DNA of 25,165 bases from Acetobacteraceae bacterium (GCA_947446625.1 CANFIE010000006.1:1-25165), one strand, 5' to 3'. Numbered from the stretch's first letter, positions 16,621 through 24,809 are shown. Made by a program: numbers and translations. The notes: generated by a model not told the origin, from the sequence alone.

Positions 16621-18096
16621 ATGAGCCTGCGCGAACGCGTCAAGGAACCACCCTCAGCCCTGCTGGTGGAGAGCTATTATCGCGGCTCGGTCGCCCGCGC
16701 CCAGCAGGCCATCTTCGCGCATGAGATGTGGGTGCATCTGGCGCATGGGCTAATGCTGCAACGCCAGGGCATCATCGCCCCCACCGCCATGCGGCCGATA
16801 CTGGCCGAGGTGCTGCGCCTGGCCGCCGCCGGCCCCGCCGCCGTGCCGGTGGATTACCGCCAGGAGGATCTCTACTCCTATGTCGAGCGCGCCATTGTCG
16901 AGGCCCTCGGCCCCGATATCGGTGGCCGGCTGCACACCGGGCGCAGCCGCAATGATCTCAATGTGACCACCTGGCGCATGGCGCTGCGCGGCCAGTTGCT
17001 GGAAACGCTGGAATTGCTGGCCGCGCTGCGCGCCACCCTGCTGCGGCTGGCGGAGCAACACGCCGATGTGGTGATGCCCGGCTACACACATACCCAGCAC
17101 GCCCAGCCCATCACCTTCGGCTACTGGCTGCTTTCCGCGGCTGATGTGCTGGCCCGCGACCACACCCGGCTGGCCGCCGCCCTGGCCCATGCCGACCAGA
17201 ACCCGTTGGGCGCCGGCGCGCTGACCACCACGGCCTTTCCGCTGGACCGGCTGCTGACCACCGACCTGCTGGGCTTCGCCACCCCGCTGGAAAGCGCCTA
17301 CGACGCGGTGTCCTCTCGGGATGACGCACTGGAAGCCGGCGCCGCCATGGCAGTGCTGATGACCTTCCTGTCTCGGCTGGCCACCAACCTGCAGAACTGG
17401 TCCACCTGGGAATACAACTTCGTGGAACTGGCGGACCGCCACAGCGCGGTGTCCTCCATCATGCCGCAGAAGAAGAACCCGGTGGCGCTGGAACACCTGA
17501 AGGCCGCCGCCGCCATGGTGAATGGCGCGCTGGTGGCCATGCTGGGCGCCACCAAGAACACCGAATTCGCCGATGTGAACGACGCTGTAACCTCGGTGAA
17601 TGAACCGGTGCTGGATGCCTGCCTGCGCACCCGGCGCATTCTGGCGCTGTTCGAGGAAGTGTTCGCCCACCTCACGCTCAACGCCCCGCGCATGGCCAGC
17701 GCGGCGGCGCAGGGCTATGGCAGCGCCACCGAACTGGCCGATGTGATTGTGCGCGAAACCGGGCTCAGCTTCCGCCAGGCGCACAACATCGTGGCCGTGG
17801 TGGTGCGCGAGGCGCTGGAAGCCGGCCTCACCGCCGACCAGTTGCGCGCCGGCGATATCGACCGCGCCGCCGGCCGGCCGCTGGGGCTGAGCGAAGTCGC
17901 CGTGGCCCAGGCGCTGAACCCTGCCGAGAATATCCGCGCCCGCACCGTGCTGGGCGGCCCGGCCACCCTGCCCGCCATGCTGGCCAGCCGCCGCGCCGCG
18001 CTGGCGCGGGACCAGGCGGCGCTGGCGGCCATTGCCACGCGGATCAAGACCGCGCGGGAGACCTGTTTCGCCCAGGCGCGTTCGCTGCCGGATTGA
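16621..18096 (+). CDS. Argininosuccinate lyase-like C-N lyase (fumarase/aspartase superfamily), probably catabolic
   Basis: This 491-residue member of the lyase superfamily has the three conserved regions: HTGRSRND at 105-112, YTHTQHAQP at 155-163, and the catalytic loop SSIMPQKKNP at 278-287. Such enzymes eliminate fumarate from an N-substituted aspartate. It departs from true argininosuccinate lyases in several places. The loop reads AVSSIMPQKKNPVALE where the canonical form is TGSSxMPQKKNPDxxE. LTTTAFPLDR replaces ALAGTxFPIDR. The N-terminal GSxAHxxML block is not recognisable. Together with two upstream receptors and no arginine genes, this suggests a substrate such as an imported N-(dicarboxyethyl) compound; EDDS lyase is a known catabolic relative. 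No clear ribosome binding site lies in the 10-bp gap, so it may depend on coupling. Confidence 0.85.
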   Translation: MSLRERVKEPPSALLVESYYRGSVARAQQAIFAHEMWVHLAHGLMLQRQGIIAPTAMRPILAEVLRLAAAGPAAVPVDYRQEDLYSYVERAIVEALGPDIGGRLHTGRSRNDLNVTTWRMALRGQLLETLELLAALRATLLRLAEQHADVVMPGYTHTQHAQPITFGYWLLSAADVLARDHTRLAAALAHADQNPLGAGALTTTAFPLDRLLTTDLLGFATPLESAYDAVSSRDDALEAGAAMAVLMTFLSRLATNLQNWSTWEYNFVELADRHSAVSSIMPQKKNPVALEHLKAAAAMVNGALVAMLGATKNTEFADVNDAVTSVNEPVLDACLRTRRILALFEEVFAHLTLNAPRMASAAAQGYGSATELADVIVRETGLSFRQAHNIVAVVVREALEAGLTADQLRAGDIDRAAGRPLGLSEVAVAQALNPAENIRARTVLGGPATLPAMLASRRAALARDQAALAAIATRIKTARETCFAQARSLPD

Positions 18097-18108
18097 AGCC
18101 TGCGCCGA

Positions 18109-19158
18109 TCAGGCTCCGAGTCGCGCCGCGCCCACCTGGTCCGCCAGCGCATCCAGCGTGGCGCGCAGCGGGGCGGGCACGGGAATGCCGGTAGCCTCGC
18201 GCTCGCGCCGCTTCAGCGCGCTCTGCTCGCCCGGCAGCCAAATCCGCTCCACGCCGGGCAGGCGCTCGCTCTCACGCAACTCGCGCACCAGCGCATCCAC
18301 CCGGCGGCGGAACAGCGCCGGGTCGCCAAAGGCGGCGATGTCGATCGCCAGAATGGCCTGGCCGGTATTGGTCACGCTGGTGTCGTCGGCGTTGAAGTCC
18401 ACCACTTCGCTGCCCATGGCCGCACCGTTCAGCGTGCCGGCCAGCAGGCCCAGCATCAGCGCCAGGCCGTAGCCCTTATAGCCACCAATCGGCAGCAGCA
18501 GGCCTTCATTGGCGCGCTTCGGGTCCAGCAGCGGGTTGCCGGCGCGGTCGATCATCCAGCCTTCCGGCATCATCTCGCCGCGCTGGGCTTTTACCTTCAC
18601 CTTGCCGTAGGCGGCCACGGTGGTGGCCATGTCCAGCACCACATCCGTCTCCTCCTCGGAAGGCACGGCAATGGCGATGGGGTTGGTGCTGAGCAGCAAT
18701 TCAAGCCCGCCCCAGGGCGGCAGGTGGTTGGCGCTGCCCACGGCCATGTACATACCGATCATGCCCGCCTGCATCGGCATGCGGGCGTAGAGGCTGGCCG
18801 GCCCGGCATGGTTGCCGTTGCGCACGCCGCACCAGGCCACGCCGGCAGTCTTGGCCTTTTCAATCGCCACCTTGGCGGCGAAGGCCACGGCCAGATGCCC
18901 CAGCCCGTTATCGCCATCCACCAGCCCGGCGGCGGCGCGTTCCTCCACCAGGCGCGGCACGGCGCGGGGGTTCATGCCCCCCGCACGAATGCGCCGCACA
19001 TATTGCGGCAGGCGGAACACGCCGTGGCTGTCGGCGCCGTTCAGATCCGCCTCGGTCATCAGCGCGGCCACCGTCTCGGCATCAGCTGCCGGCACACCAA
19101 CACTGGCGTACACGCCGGCAATGAAGCGATGCAGCGCCGCCGCGCCAACGCTGCTCAT
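18109..19158 (-). CDS. Malate/L-lactate dehydrogenase family (Ldh_2) NAD(P)-dependent oxidoreductase
   Basis: This 349-residue protein belongs to the non-Rossmann family that includes ureidoglycolate, sulfolactate and YbiC-type dehydrogenases and delta1-piperideine-2-carboxylate reductase. Family blocks are GADSHGVFRLPQYVRRI at 41-57 (with H45), RNGNHAGPASLYA at 113-125 (H117), STNPIAIAVP at 157-166 and GGYKGYGLALML at 225-236. It reduces a 2-oxo acid or imine, or the reverse. The start ATG overlaps the fahA stop by 4 bp (ATGA), which makes it the last gene of a homogentisate operon. A role in interconverting 4-hydroxyphenyllactate and 4-hydroxyphenylpyruvate would fit that position, but this is inference only. 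It ends 12 bp from the convergent lyase gene. Confidence 0.88.
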   Translation of the reverse strand: MSSVGAAALHRFIAGVYASVGVPAADAETVAALMTEADLNGADSHGVFRLPQYVRRIRAGGMNPRAVPRLVEERAAAGLVDGDNGLGHLAVAFAAKVAIEKAKTAGVAWCGVRNGNHAGPASLYARMPMQAGMIGMYMAVGSANHLPPWGGLELLLSTNPIAIAVPSEEETDVVLDMATTVAAYGKVKVKAQRGEMMPEGWMIDRAGNPLLDPKRANEGLLLPIGGYKGYGLALMLGLLAGTLNGAAMGSEVVDFNADDTSVTNTGQAILAIDIAAFGDPALFRRRVDALVRELRESERLPGVERIWLPGEQSALKRREREATGIPVPAPLRATLDALADQVGAARLGA

Positions 19159-20441
19159 GCCGCCGGCACAATCACGCCGCGGCATTCGCCGAAGCCGATG
19201 GAAACCGCGCCTGCCTTGCTGGCGTGCGCGCGGAAGATGATCTCGTCGCCATCCTCCAGAAAGCGCCGCACCTCGCCATTGGGCAGCGTCACCGGCTTGC
19301 GGCCACCCTGGGTTATCTCCAGCAGCGCGCCGAAGCCATCCTCGGTGGTGCTGCTGATGGTGCCGCTGCCGAACAGGTCGCCGGGGTTCAGGTTGCAGCC
19401 GCCCACGGTGTGGTGCGCCACCATCTGCGCGAAGGTCCAGTACAGGTGGCTGGTATTGGCCAGGGAAAGCCTTGCCGGCTCCTGCTTCGCCTTGCGCATG
19501 GCGGGCGTCAGCAGCAGCACTTCCAGCGCCACATCCAGCGCGCCGCCGGCCTGGTCGGCATCGTCCCACAAATACGGGAAGGGCTGCGGGTCGCCGGCCG
19601 GGCGCGGCGGCTGGGCGGCCCGGAACGGGGCCAGCGCCTCTGGCGTCACCACCCAGGGGCTGATGCTGGTGTGGAAATTCTTGGCCAAAAACGGCCCCAG
19701 CGGCTGCGCCTCCCAGCCCTGGATATCGCGCGCCGACCAGTCATTCAGCAGGCAATAGCCGGCAATGTGGTTGGCGGCATCGCCAATCGCGATGGGCTTG
19801 CCTTCGTCATTGCCCTGGCCAATCCAGATGCCGAATTCCATCTCGTAATCCAGGTTGCGGCAGGGGCCGAAGCTCGGCTCCGTCTCGCTGCCCGGCTTGC
19901 GCTGGCCATTGGGCCGCCGCACCGTGGTGCCGGAAGCCCGCACGCTGGAAGCACGGCCATGATAGGCCACCGGCACATGCTTGTAGTTGGGCAGCAGCGG
20001 GTTTTCCGGCCGGAACTGCTTGCCCGCATTGGTGGCGTGGTTGATGCCGGCGAAAAAATCCGTGTAGTCGCCAATGCTGGCCGGCACGTGCAGCGTGGCG
20101 TCCTTCATTTTCACCAGCTCGGGCTTGGCCTCGCTGCCCTTGGCCAGCAGGGCGGAAAGCCCCAGCCGCAACGCCTGGCGCGCCGCCGGCCCCATGGCGA
20201 AAAGCGGGTTCAGCGTGGCGCCGGCGCCGGCCTTGGCCGCCTTCTTCGCCAGCCCCTTCAAATGCGGCACGGCATCGGCCAGCGGCAGAATGCGGTCGCC
20301 AATCGCCACGCCGCCCCGCTTCGGCCCATCCTTCACCGAGAACACGCCCAGCGGCAGGTTCTGGATGGGAAATTCGGCATGGCCATTGGCCGAGGTCACC
20401 CAGCTTTTCAGCTTCGGGTCATGCGTGGCGTCAAGGCTCAT
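19155..20441 (-). CDS. fahA: Fumarylacetoacetase
   Basis: This 428-residue enzyme hydrolyses fumarylacetoacetate to fumarate and acetoacetate, the last step of tyrosine/phenylalanine breakdown via homogentisate. Its residues match human FAH: D128 and H135 in DYTDFFAGINHATN (human Asp126, His133), E200 and E202 in LDYEMEFGIWIG (Glu199, Glu201) and D234 in NDWSARDIQGWE (Asp233). The length is normal for the family (human 419). The ATG at 20441 is chosen because GGAG lies 10 nt upstream; a GTG two codons earlier overlaps the hmgA stop (GTGA) and is an alternative. It follows hmgA by 2 bp and overlaps the next gene by 4 bp. Confidence 0.97.
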   Translation of the reverse strand: MSLDATHDPKLKSWVTSANGHAEFPIQNLPLGVFSVKDGPKRGGVAIGDRILPLADAVPHLKGLAKKAAKAGAGATLNPLFAMGPAARQALRLGLSALLAKGSEAKPELVKMKDATLHVPASIGDYTDFFAGINHATNAGKQFRPENPLLPNYKHVPVAYHGRASSVRASGTTVRRPNGQRKPGSETEPSFGPCRNLDYEMEFGIWIGQGNDEGKPIAIGDAANHIAGYCLLNDWSARDIQGWEAQPLGPFLAKNFHTSISPWVVTPEALAPFRAAQPPRPAGDPQPFPYLWDDADQAGGALDVALEVLLLTPAMRKAKQEPARLSLANTSHLYWTFAQMVAHHTVGGCNLNPGDLFGSGTISSTTEDGFGALLEITQGGRKPVTLPNGEVRRFLEDGDEIIFRAHASKAGAVSIGFGECRGVIVPAA

Positions 20442-20443
20442 GG

Positions 20444-21718
20444 TCACTTCGCTCCGGTGAAGGTCTTGGCGATGCCGGCCCAGGCGGCATCGTAATTCTG
20501 CTGCAGATGCGCACCTTCCATGAAGAACCGGCTTGGCCGCAGCACGCCGCTCGTCTCGAACATGAAGGCCAGGGTGCCATCCACCTTGTGCGGCTTGAGG
20601 TCGGCGGCGATGGCACGCTCGGTGGTTGGCGCATCCGGGCCATGCGCGCTCATGCGCGGGTGCAGGGAAACGCCGCCGGGCAGGAAGCCCTCGGCCTTGC
20701 CGTCATACACGCCACGGATCAGGCCCATGCATTCGTTCATGGTGTTGCGGTGGAACCAGGGCGGGCGGAACGTGTTCTCCGCCACCATCCAGCGCGGCGG
20801 GAAAATCACGAAGTCCATATTCGCCACGCCGGCCGTGTCGGTCGGGCTGGTCAGCACGGTGAAGATGCTGGGGTCGGGGTGGTCGAAGCTCACGGTGTTG
20901 ATGACCATGAAATTCGCCATGTCGTATTTGTAGGGCACGTTGTTGCCGTGCCACGCCACCACATCCAGTGGCGAATGCGCCAGCGTGGTGGCCCATAGCG
21001 CGCCCTGGTATTTCTGCACCAGCTCGCAGGGCGCGTCGCTCTCCTCGTACCAGGCCACCGGGCTGAGGAAATCCCGCGGATTGGCCAGGCCATTGGCGCC
21101 AATCGGCCCCAAATCGGGAATGCGGAAGGCGGCGCCGTGGTTCTCGGCAATGTAGCCGCGCGCGTTGCCATCAGGCAGTTCCACGCGGAACTTCATGCCG
21201 CAGGGAATCACCAGCAACTCACCCGGCGAAACCAGCAGCCGGCCGCATTCCGTGCTCACCAGCAGCCGCCCGGCCTGGGGCACCACCAGCAGCTCGCCAT
21301 CGGCATTCATGAACACGCGGCGCATGCTCTGGTTGGCCACGTAGAGATGCACGCTGATGCCGTGCGGCTCGTCCGGCGCGCCATTCATGCCCAGCGTCAC
21401 CAGCCCGGCGACGAAATCGGTGGGCTCGGCCGGTTCCGGCAGCGGGTTCCAGCGCAGCCGGTTGGGGTTGTGCCCGGCCAGCGGCCCGCACAGCCCGCCC
21501 TGCGCCACACGGCGAAATTCGCCATGCCCGGCGCTGGGGCGGATTTTGTACAGCCAGGTGCGCCGCGCCTCGGTGCGCGGCACGGTGAAGGCGGTGCCGG
21601 AGAGCTGTTCGGCATATAGCCCATAGGGCGGCTTCTGCGGGCTGTTCATGCCCTGCGGCAGCGCGCCGGGCAGTGCCTCGGTCGCAAACTCGTTGCCAAA
21701 GCCTGAAAGCATGTCCAT
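20444..21718 (-). CDS. hmgA: Homogentisate 1,2-dioxygenase
   Basis: This 424-residue Fe(II) ring-cleavage dioxygenase converts homogentisate to maleylacetoacetate. Iron ligands H323 and E329 (in WFHRNTMNEC) and H359 (in HPRMSAHGPD) lie exactly 12 residues before human His335, Glu341 and His371. The N-terminal SGFGNEFATEALPGALPQG and PPYGLYAEQLSGTAFT are diagnostic of the family. ATG at 21718 has a GAGGGAGG ribosome binding site; an in-frame ATG two codons inside and a longer open frame of 19 codons upstream are less likely starts. It leads hmgA-fahA-Ldh_2. 4-hydroxyphenylpyruvate dioxygenase and maleylacetoacetate isomerase genes are absent from the window. An AT-rich candidate promoter/operator lies directly upstream. 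Confidence 0.97.
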   Translation of the reverse strand: MDMLSGFGNEFATEALPGALPQGMNSPQKPPYGLYAEQLSGTAFTVPRTEARRTWLYKIRPSAGHGEFRRVAQGGLCGPLAGHNPNRLRWNPLPEPAEPTDFVAGLVTLGMNGAPDEPHGISVHLYVANQSMRRVFMNADGELLVVPQAGRLLVSTECGRLLVSPGELLVIPCGMKFRVELPDGNARGYIAENHGAAFRIPDLGPIGANGLANPRDFLSPVAWYEESDAPCELVQKYQGALWATTLAHSPLDVVAWHGNNVPYKYDMANFMVINTVSFDHPDPSIFTVLTSPTDTAGVANMDFVIFPPRWMVAENTFRPPWFHRNTMNECMGLIRGVYDGKAEGFLPGGVSLHPRMSAHGPDAPTTERAIAADLKPHKVDGTLAFMFETSGVLRPSRFFMEGAHLQQNYDAAWAGIAKTFTGAK

Positions 21719-21743
21719 CGCGGCCTCCCTCAACCCAATTTGA

Positions 21744-21775
21744 TTACATATGAAACCATCTGACCGCCGCCGCAA
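21744..21775 (-). promoter_or_regulatory. Candidate promoter/operator upstream of hmgA
   Basis: This is an AT-rich island in a GC-rich window. On the minus strand TTTCATATGTAA (21755-21744) is a near-perfect palindrome with one mismatched pair around CATATG. A TTGCGG (21775-21770) lies 16-19 bp upstream of TCATAT or TATGTA, giving a plausible -35/-10. The palindrome would overlap the -10, as expected of a repressor site (MarR/IclR/TetR type inferred, no regulator seen). It lies between the receptor stop and the hmgA start. Confidence 0.45.
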
Positions 21776-21778
21776 GCC

Positions 21779-22732
21779 TCACTCCACCACCACATTCGCC
21801 GCCCGCACCAGCCGGCCCATGGCCTCGCGCCGTTCCCGCACAAAGGCGGTGGCTTCGCCGATGCTGCTGTTCACAATCATGCCGCCCAATTGCGTGAAGC
21901 GTTGCTGCACGTTGGGCTGGGCCAGCGCATGCGCCGCCGCCGCGTGCAGCCGCCCCAGCACCGGGGCGGGCGTGGCGCCGCCGCTGTACAGGGCGTTCCA
22001 CTCATCCACATCCACGCTAGGCATGCCGAGTTCCCGCGTGGTCGGCACCTCGGGCATGCTCGGCAGGCGGTCCTTGTAGGTCACCGCCAGGGCCTTCAGC
22101 CGGCCGTCGCGGATCAGCGCCGAGCTGGTGGACACGGTGGCGAAGGCGAACACCACATTGCCCGCCACCAGATCCGGTATCACCGCGCTGCCGCCCCGAT
22201 AGGGCACATGGGTGATGTCCAGCCCCGTCTCGCGCACAAACAGCAGCGCCGCCAGATGCGCCCCGGTGCCATTGCCCGAGGAACCGTAGGAAAGCCGCCC
22301 CGGCCGCGCTCGCGCCCAGGCCAGGAATTCCGCCACGGTATTGGCCGGCACGCTGGCCGGTATCACCAGGAATTGCGGCAGCACCACCAGCAGCGAAACC
22401 GGGGCGAAGGCGGTGGCGTAGTCAAACCGCAGCCCGCGCAGAATATGCGGGTTCACCACATGGCCCAGCGAATCGATCAGCAGCGTGTGCCCATCGCCCG
22501 GCGCCTCGGCCACCACGGCGGCGCCCAGCGCACCGGCGGCACCGCCACGGTTCTCGATGACGATGGACTGCCCGAGAAACTCGCTCATATGCGGCGCCAT
22601 CAGCCGGGCCGAGGTATCGGTGCCGCCGCCGGGCGGATAGGGCGAGATGATGCGGATGGGCCGGTCCGGGAAGCTTTGGGCACGCGCCACCAGGGGCGCC
22701 GCCATGCCGGCCAATAGCGTACGTCTCAGCAT
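21779..22732 (-). CDS. Bug/TctC family periplasmic substrate-binding protein
   Basis: This is a 317-residue receptor. The ATG at 22732 has AGGA 8 nt upstream; an in-frame GTG five codons earlier is less likely. The signal peptide MLRRTLLAGMAAPLVARAQ is followed by FPDRPIRIISPYPPGGGTDTSAR, then IENRGGAAGALG, GLRFDYATAFAPVS, YGSSGNGTGAHLA, HVPYRGGSAV and FATVSTSSAL. It belongs to the same subfamily as the receptor at 15651-16610. It lies 49 bp downstream of the racemase-family gene and 60 bp upstream of hmgA, all on the minus strand. Because hmgA has its own candidate promoter, I group this receptor with the racemase-family gene. The ligand is unknown. Confidence 0.93.
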   Translation of the reverse strand: MLRRTLLAGMAAPLVARAQSFPDRPIRIISPYPPGGGTDTSARLMAPHMSEFLGQSIVIENRGGAAGALGAAVVAEAPGDGHTLLIDSLGHVVNPHILRGLRFDYATAFAPVSLLVVLPQFLVIPASVPANTVAEFLAWARARPGRLSYGSSGNGTGAHLAALLFVRETGLDITHVPYRGGSAVIPDLVAGNVVFAFATVSTSSALIRDGRLKALAVTYKDRLPSMPEVPTTRELGMPSVDVDEWNALYSGGATPAPVLGRLHAAAAHALAQPNVQQRFTQLGGMIVNSSIGEATAFVRERREAMGRLVRAANVVVE

Positions 22733-22781
22733 TGATTGTTTCCTCACCGGGGCGGAGTTGGGGCCGCCCCGGCCCGCGCTG

Positions 22782-23516
22782 TCAAGCGCCGCGCAGCAGC
22801 GCCGCCAGCGGCCCGGCCAGCCCCAGGCTTTCCCGCCCCTGCAAGGCGGCGAAGCTGCCGGTGCCGGGCTTGGGCAGGCGCAGCCCCACCAGCGCCTCGG
22901 CCAGTTTCACCCCGCAGGCAATGCCATCCAGCAGCGGCACCGGGGCGCGGGGCTGCAACCAGGCCGCCATGCCGGCCATGGCCGCGCCGCCGAGAATCAC
23001 GCTGTCGGCGCCCGCCGCCGCCAGGGCCACAATCTCGGGCAGCAGCAGCGCCGCCACGCCCTCGGGGTCTCGCACCGCGTCCTGCGCGCTGGCGGCCACG
23101 CCGCGCAGCCCGGCCAGGCGCTCATTCAGCCCATGCTTGGCAATGCGGTCGCGGTAGCTCTCCACCCCGCCCACCGTCACCAGGCCAAAGCGCCCGCCGG
23201 TCAGGCAGGCGGTGAAGCAGGCCGCCTCGGTCATGCCCACCACCGGGCAGGGCATCAGCTGCCGCGCCGCTTCCAGCGCCGTGTCCAGGCTTACCGCCAG
23301 CACCACCGCATCCACCTGGCCGGCATGGCTGGCCAGCAGGTCCAGCACGCCATGGGCGGCAATGGCATCCTCCACCCGGCTGCTGATGACCGCCGGGCCG
23401 AAGCGCGGCGTGGCCGGCACAATCTCGGTGCCCGGGGCCGCCACCTGCCGCGCCGCCTTGGCGCAAAGCTGGGTGATGGCCTCGGTGGTATTCGCATTCG
23501 CCAGCAACAGCCGCAT
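22782..23516 (-). CDS. Asp/Glu/hydantoin racemase-family protein lacking both catalytic cysteines
   Basis: The 244-residue protein has the two-domain pattern of the Asp/Glu racemase superfamily, closest to hydantoin racemase: N-terminal LLLANANTTEAIT (usual xNPNTS/T), SRVEDAIAAHGVLDL, a MTEAAC segment at 95-100 and a C-terminal VKLAEALVGL. In hydantoin racemases the two acid/base cysteines lie in ACFGDPGL and LGCAGM. Here these positions read AVSLDTAL (V75, next to S76) and ILGGAAM. I checked both codons on the DNA (GCG-GTA-AGC and CTC-GGC-GGC). The frame is intact, the ribosome binding site AAGGAGG is strong, and the protein is full length, so it is probably functional but not a two-cysteine racemase. 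It diverges from an M20 peptidase by 93 bp and precedes a Bug receptor. Confidence 0.85.
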   Translation of the reverse strand: MRLLLANANTTEAITQLCAKAARQVAAPGTEIVPATPRFGPAVISSRVEDAIAAHGVLDLLASHAGQVDAVVLAVSLDTALEAARQLMPCPVVGMTEAACFTACLTGGRFGLVTVGGVESYRDRIAKHGLNERLAGLRGVAASAQDAVRDPEGVAALLLPEIVALAAAGADSVILGGAAMAGMAAWLQPRAPVPLLDGIACGVKLAEALVGLRLPKPGTGSFAALQGRESLGLAGPLAALLRGA

Positions 23517-23609
23517 ATCCCGCCTCCTTCAACGCCACCGCCAGCTTGCAACCCCTTGCCCCGGCGCGCCACCCGCCGCAGGCTGGCATTGCGCAACGCC
23601 GGAGCATTC

Positions 23610-24740
23610 ATGACCGCCCTAGACCTGCCCTTCGACGCCCAGGAGATCACCGCCGGCCTGAAGCGCTGGGTGGAGTGCGAAAGCCCCACCTTCGACGCCG
23701 CCGCGGTGAACCGCATGATGGCCCTAGCCGCCCGTGACCTGGCCCTGCTGGGCGCCCGGGTGGAGACGATTCCCGGCCGCATGGGCTTTGGCGACTGCGT
23801 GCGCGCCACCTTCCCGCACCCTCGGCTGGGGCTGGAAAAAGGCATTCTGGTGATGGGCCACCTTGATACGGTGCACCCCATCGGCACGCTGGAGCCGCTG
23901 CCCTGCCGCATTGAGGGCAACAAGCTTTATGGCCCCGGCGCCTGCGACATGAAGGGCGGCAACTACATCGCCATTGAGGCCATTCGCCAGCTGCTGCGCG
24001 CCGGCCTCAACACCAGCCGCCCGGTCACGGTGCTGCTGACCTGCGACGAGGAAATCGGCAGCCCCTCCACCCGAGACCTGATCGAGGCCGAGGCCGCTCG
24101 CCACGCCTTTGTGCTGGTGCCGGAACCCGCCCGCCCCGACGGCGGCGTGGTAACGGGCCGCTACGCCATTGCCCGCTTCAACCTGCGCACCACCGGCAAG
24201 CCCAGCCATGCCGGCGCCCGCCTGGCCGATGGCCGCAGCGCCATTCGTGAAATGTGCCGCCAGGTGGTCAACATCGAAGCCATGACCACCGATGACGTCA
24301 CCTACTCCATCGGCGTTATCCATGGCGGCCAATGGGTCAACTGCGTCACCACGCATTGCGACGCCGAAAGCCTTTCCATGGCCAAGCGCCAGGAAGACCT
24401 GGACGCCGCCGTGGAGCGCATGCTGAGCCTGAAGCCCACCGGCAACGACGTGCAGTTGACCGTGACCCGTGGCGTCACCCGCCCGGTATGGGAACCCGAC
24501 GCCAAGGTGATGGCGCTGTACGAAACCGCCCGTGGCATCGCCCAGCGCATCGGCTTCGACATCAGCCACCAATCCTCCGGCGGTGGGTCGGATGGCAACT
24601 TCACCGGCGCCATGGGCATTCCCACGCTGGATGGCCTGGGCGTGGCCGGCGCCGGCATGCACACGCTGGAGGAACACCTGCTGATCAGCAGCCTGGTGCC
24701 CCGCGCCAAGCTGCTGGCCGGGCTGCTGCAGGAATTGTAG
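23610..24740 (+). CDS. M20 family metallopeptidase, glutamate carboxypeptidase (CPG2)-like
   Basis: This 376-residue dizinc hydrolase has all ligands in place: H84 and D86 in MGHLDTVHP, D113 in GACDMKGG, the catalytic pair E147/E148 in CDEEIGSP, E172 in PEPARPDG, and H351 in AGMHTLEEH. H200 in GKPSHAG is the dimerisation-domain histidine that completes the active site. It removes an N-terminal blocking group or a C-terminal amino acid, as CPG2 does with N-acylated glutamates. No signal peptide is visible, so it is cytoplasmic. GGAG precedes the ATG by 6 nt; the frame is open far upstream but only as antisense of the racemase-family gene. Its divergent neighbours, a racemase-family protein and a receptor, suggest use of an imported N-acyl or D-amino-acid derivative. 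Confidence 0.92.
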   Translation: MTALDLPFDAQEITAGLKRWVECESPTFDAAAVNRMMALAARDLALLGARVETIPGRMGFGDCVRATFPHPRLGLEKGILVMGHLDTVHPIGTLEPLPCRIEGNKLYGPGACDMKGGNYIAIEAIRQLLRAGLNTSRPVTVLLTCDEEIGSPSTRDLIEAEAARHAFVLVPEPARPDGGVVTGRYAIARFNLRTTGKPSHAGARLADGRSAIREMCRQVVNIEAMTTDDVTYSIGVIHGGQWVNCVTTHCDAESLSMAKRQEDLDAAVERMLSLKPTGNDVQLTVTRGVTRPVWEPDAKVMALYETARGIAQRIGFDISHQSSGGGSDGNFTGAMGIPTLDGLGVAGAGMHTLEEHLLISSLVPRAKLLAGLLQEL

Positions 24741-24809
24741 TCCGGCAATTTGCCTCAGGCGGCGTCCTGTGATGCTTTCATGGCAAGCCTGCCACCGGGA
24801 GCCTTCGTC

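Noticed and set aside
16621..18096. Annotation as argH, biosynthetic argininosuccinate lyase
   Set aside because: ASL-specific residues around the catalytic loop and the N-terminal block differ, and the gene sits with receptors rather than arginine genes.
22647..23609. Upstream extension of the M20 peptidase frame (697 codons in total)
   Set aside because: It is antisense to the receptor and racemase-family genes, and the family homology starts at the ATG at 23610, which has a ribosome binding site.
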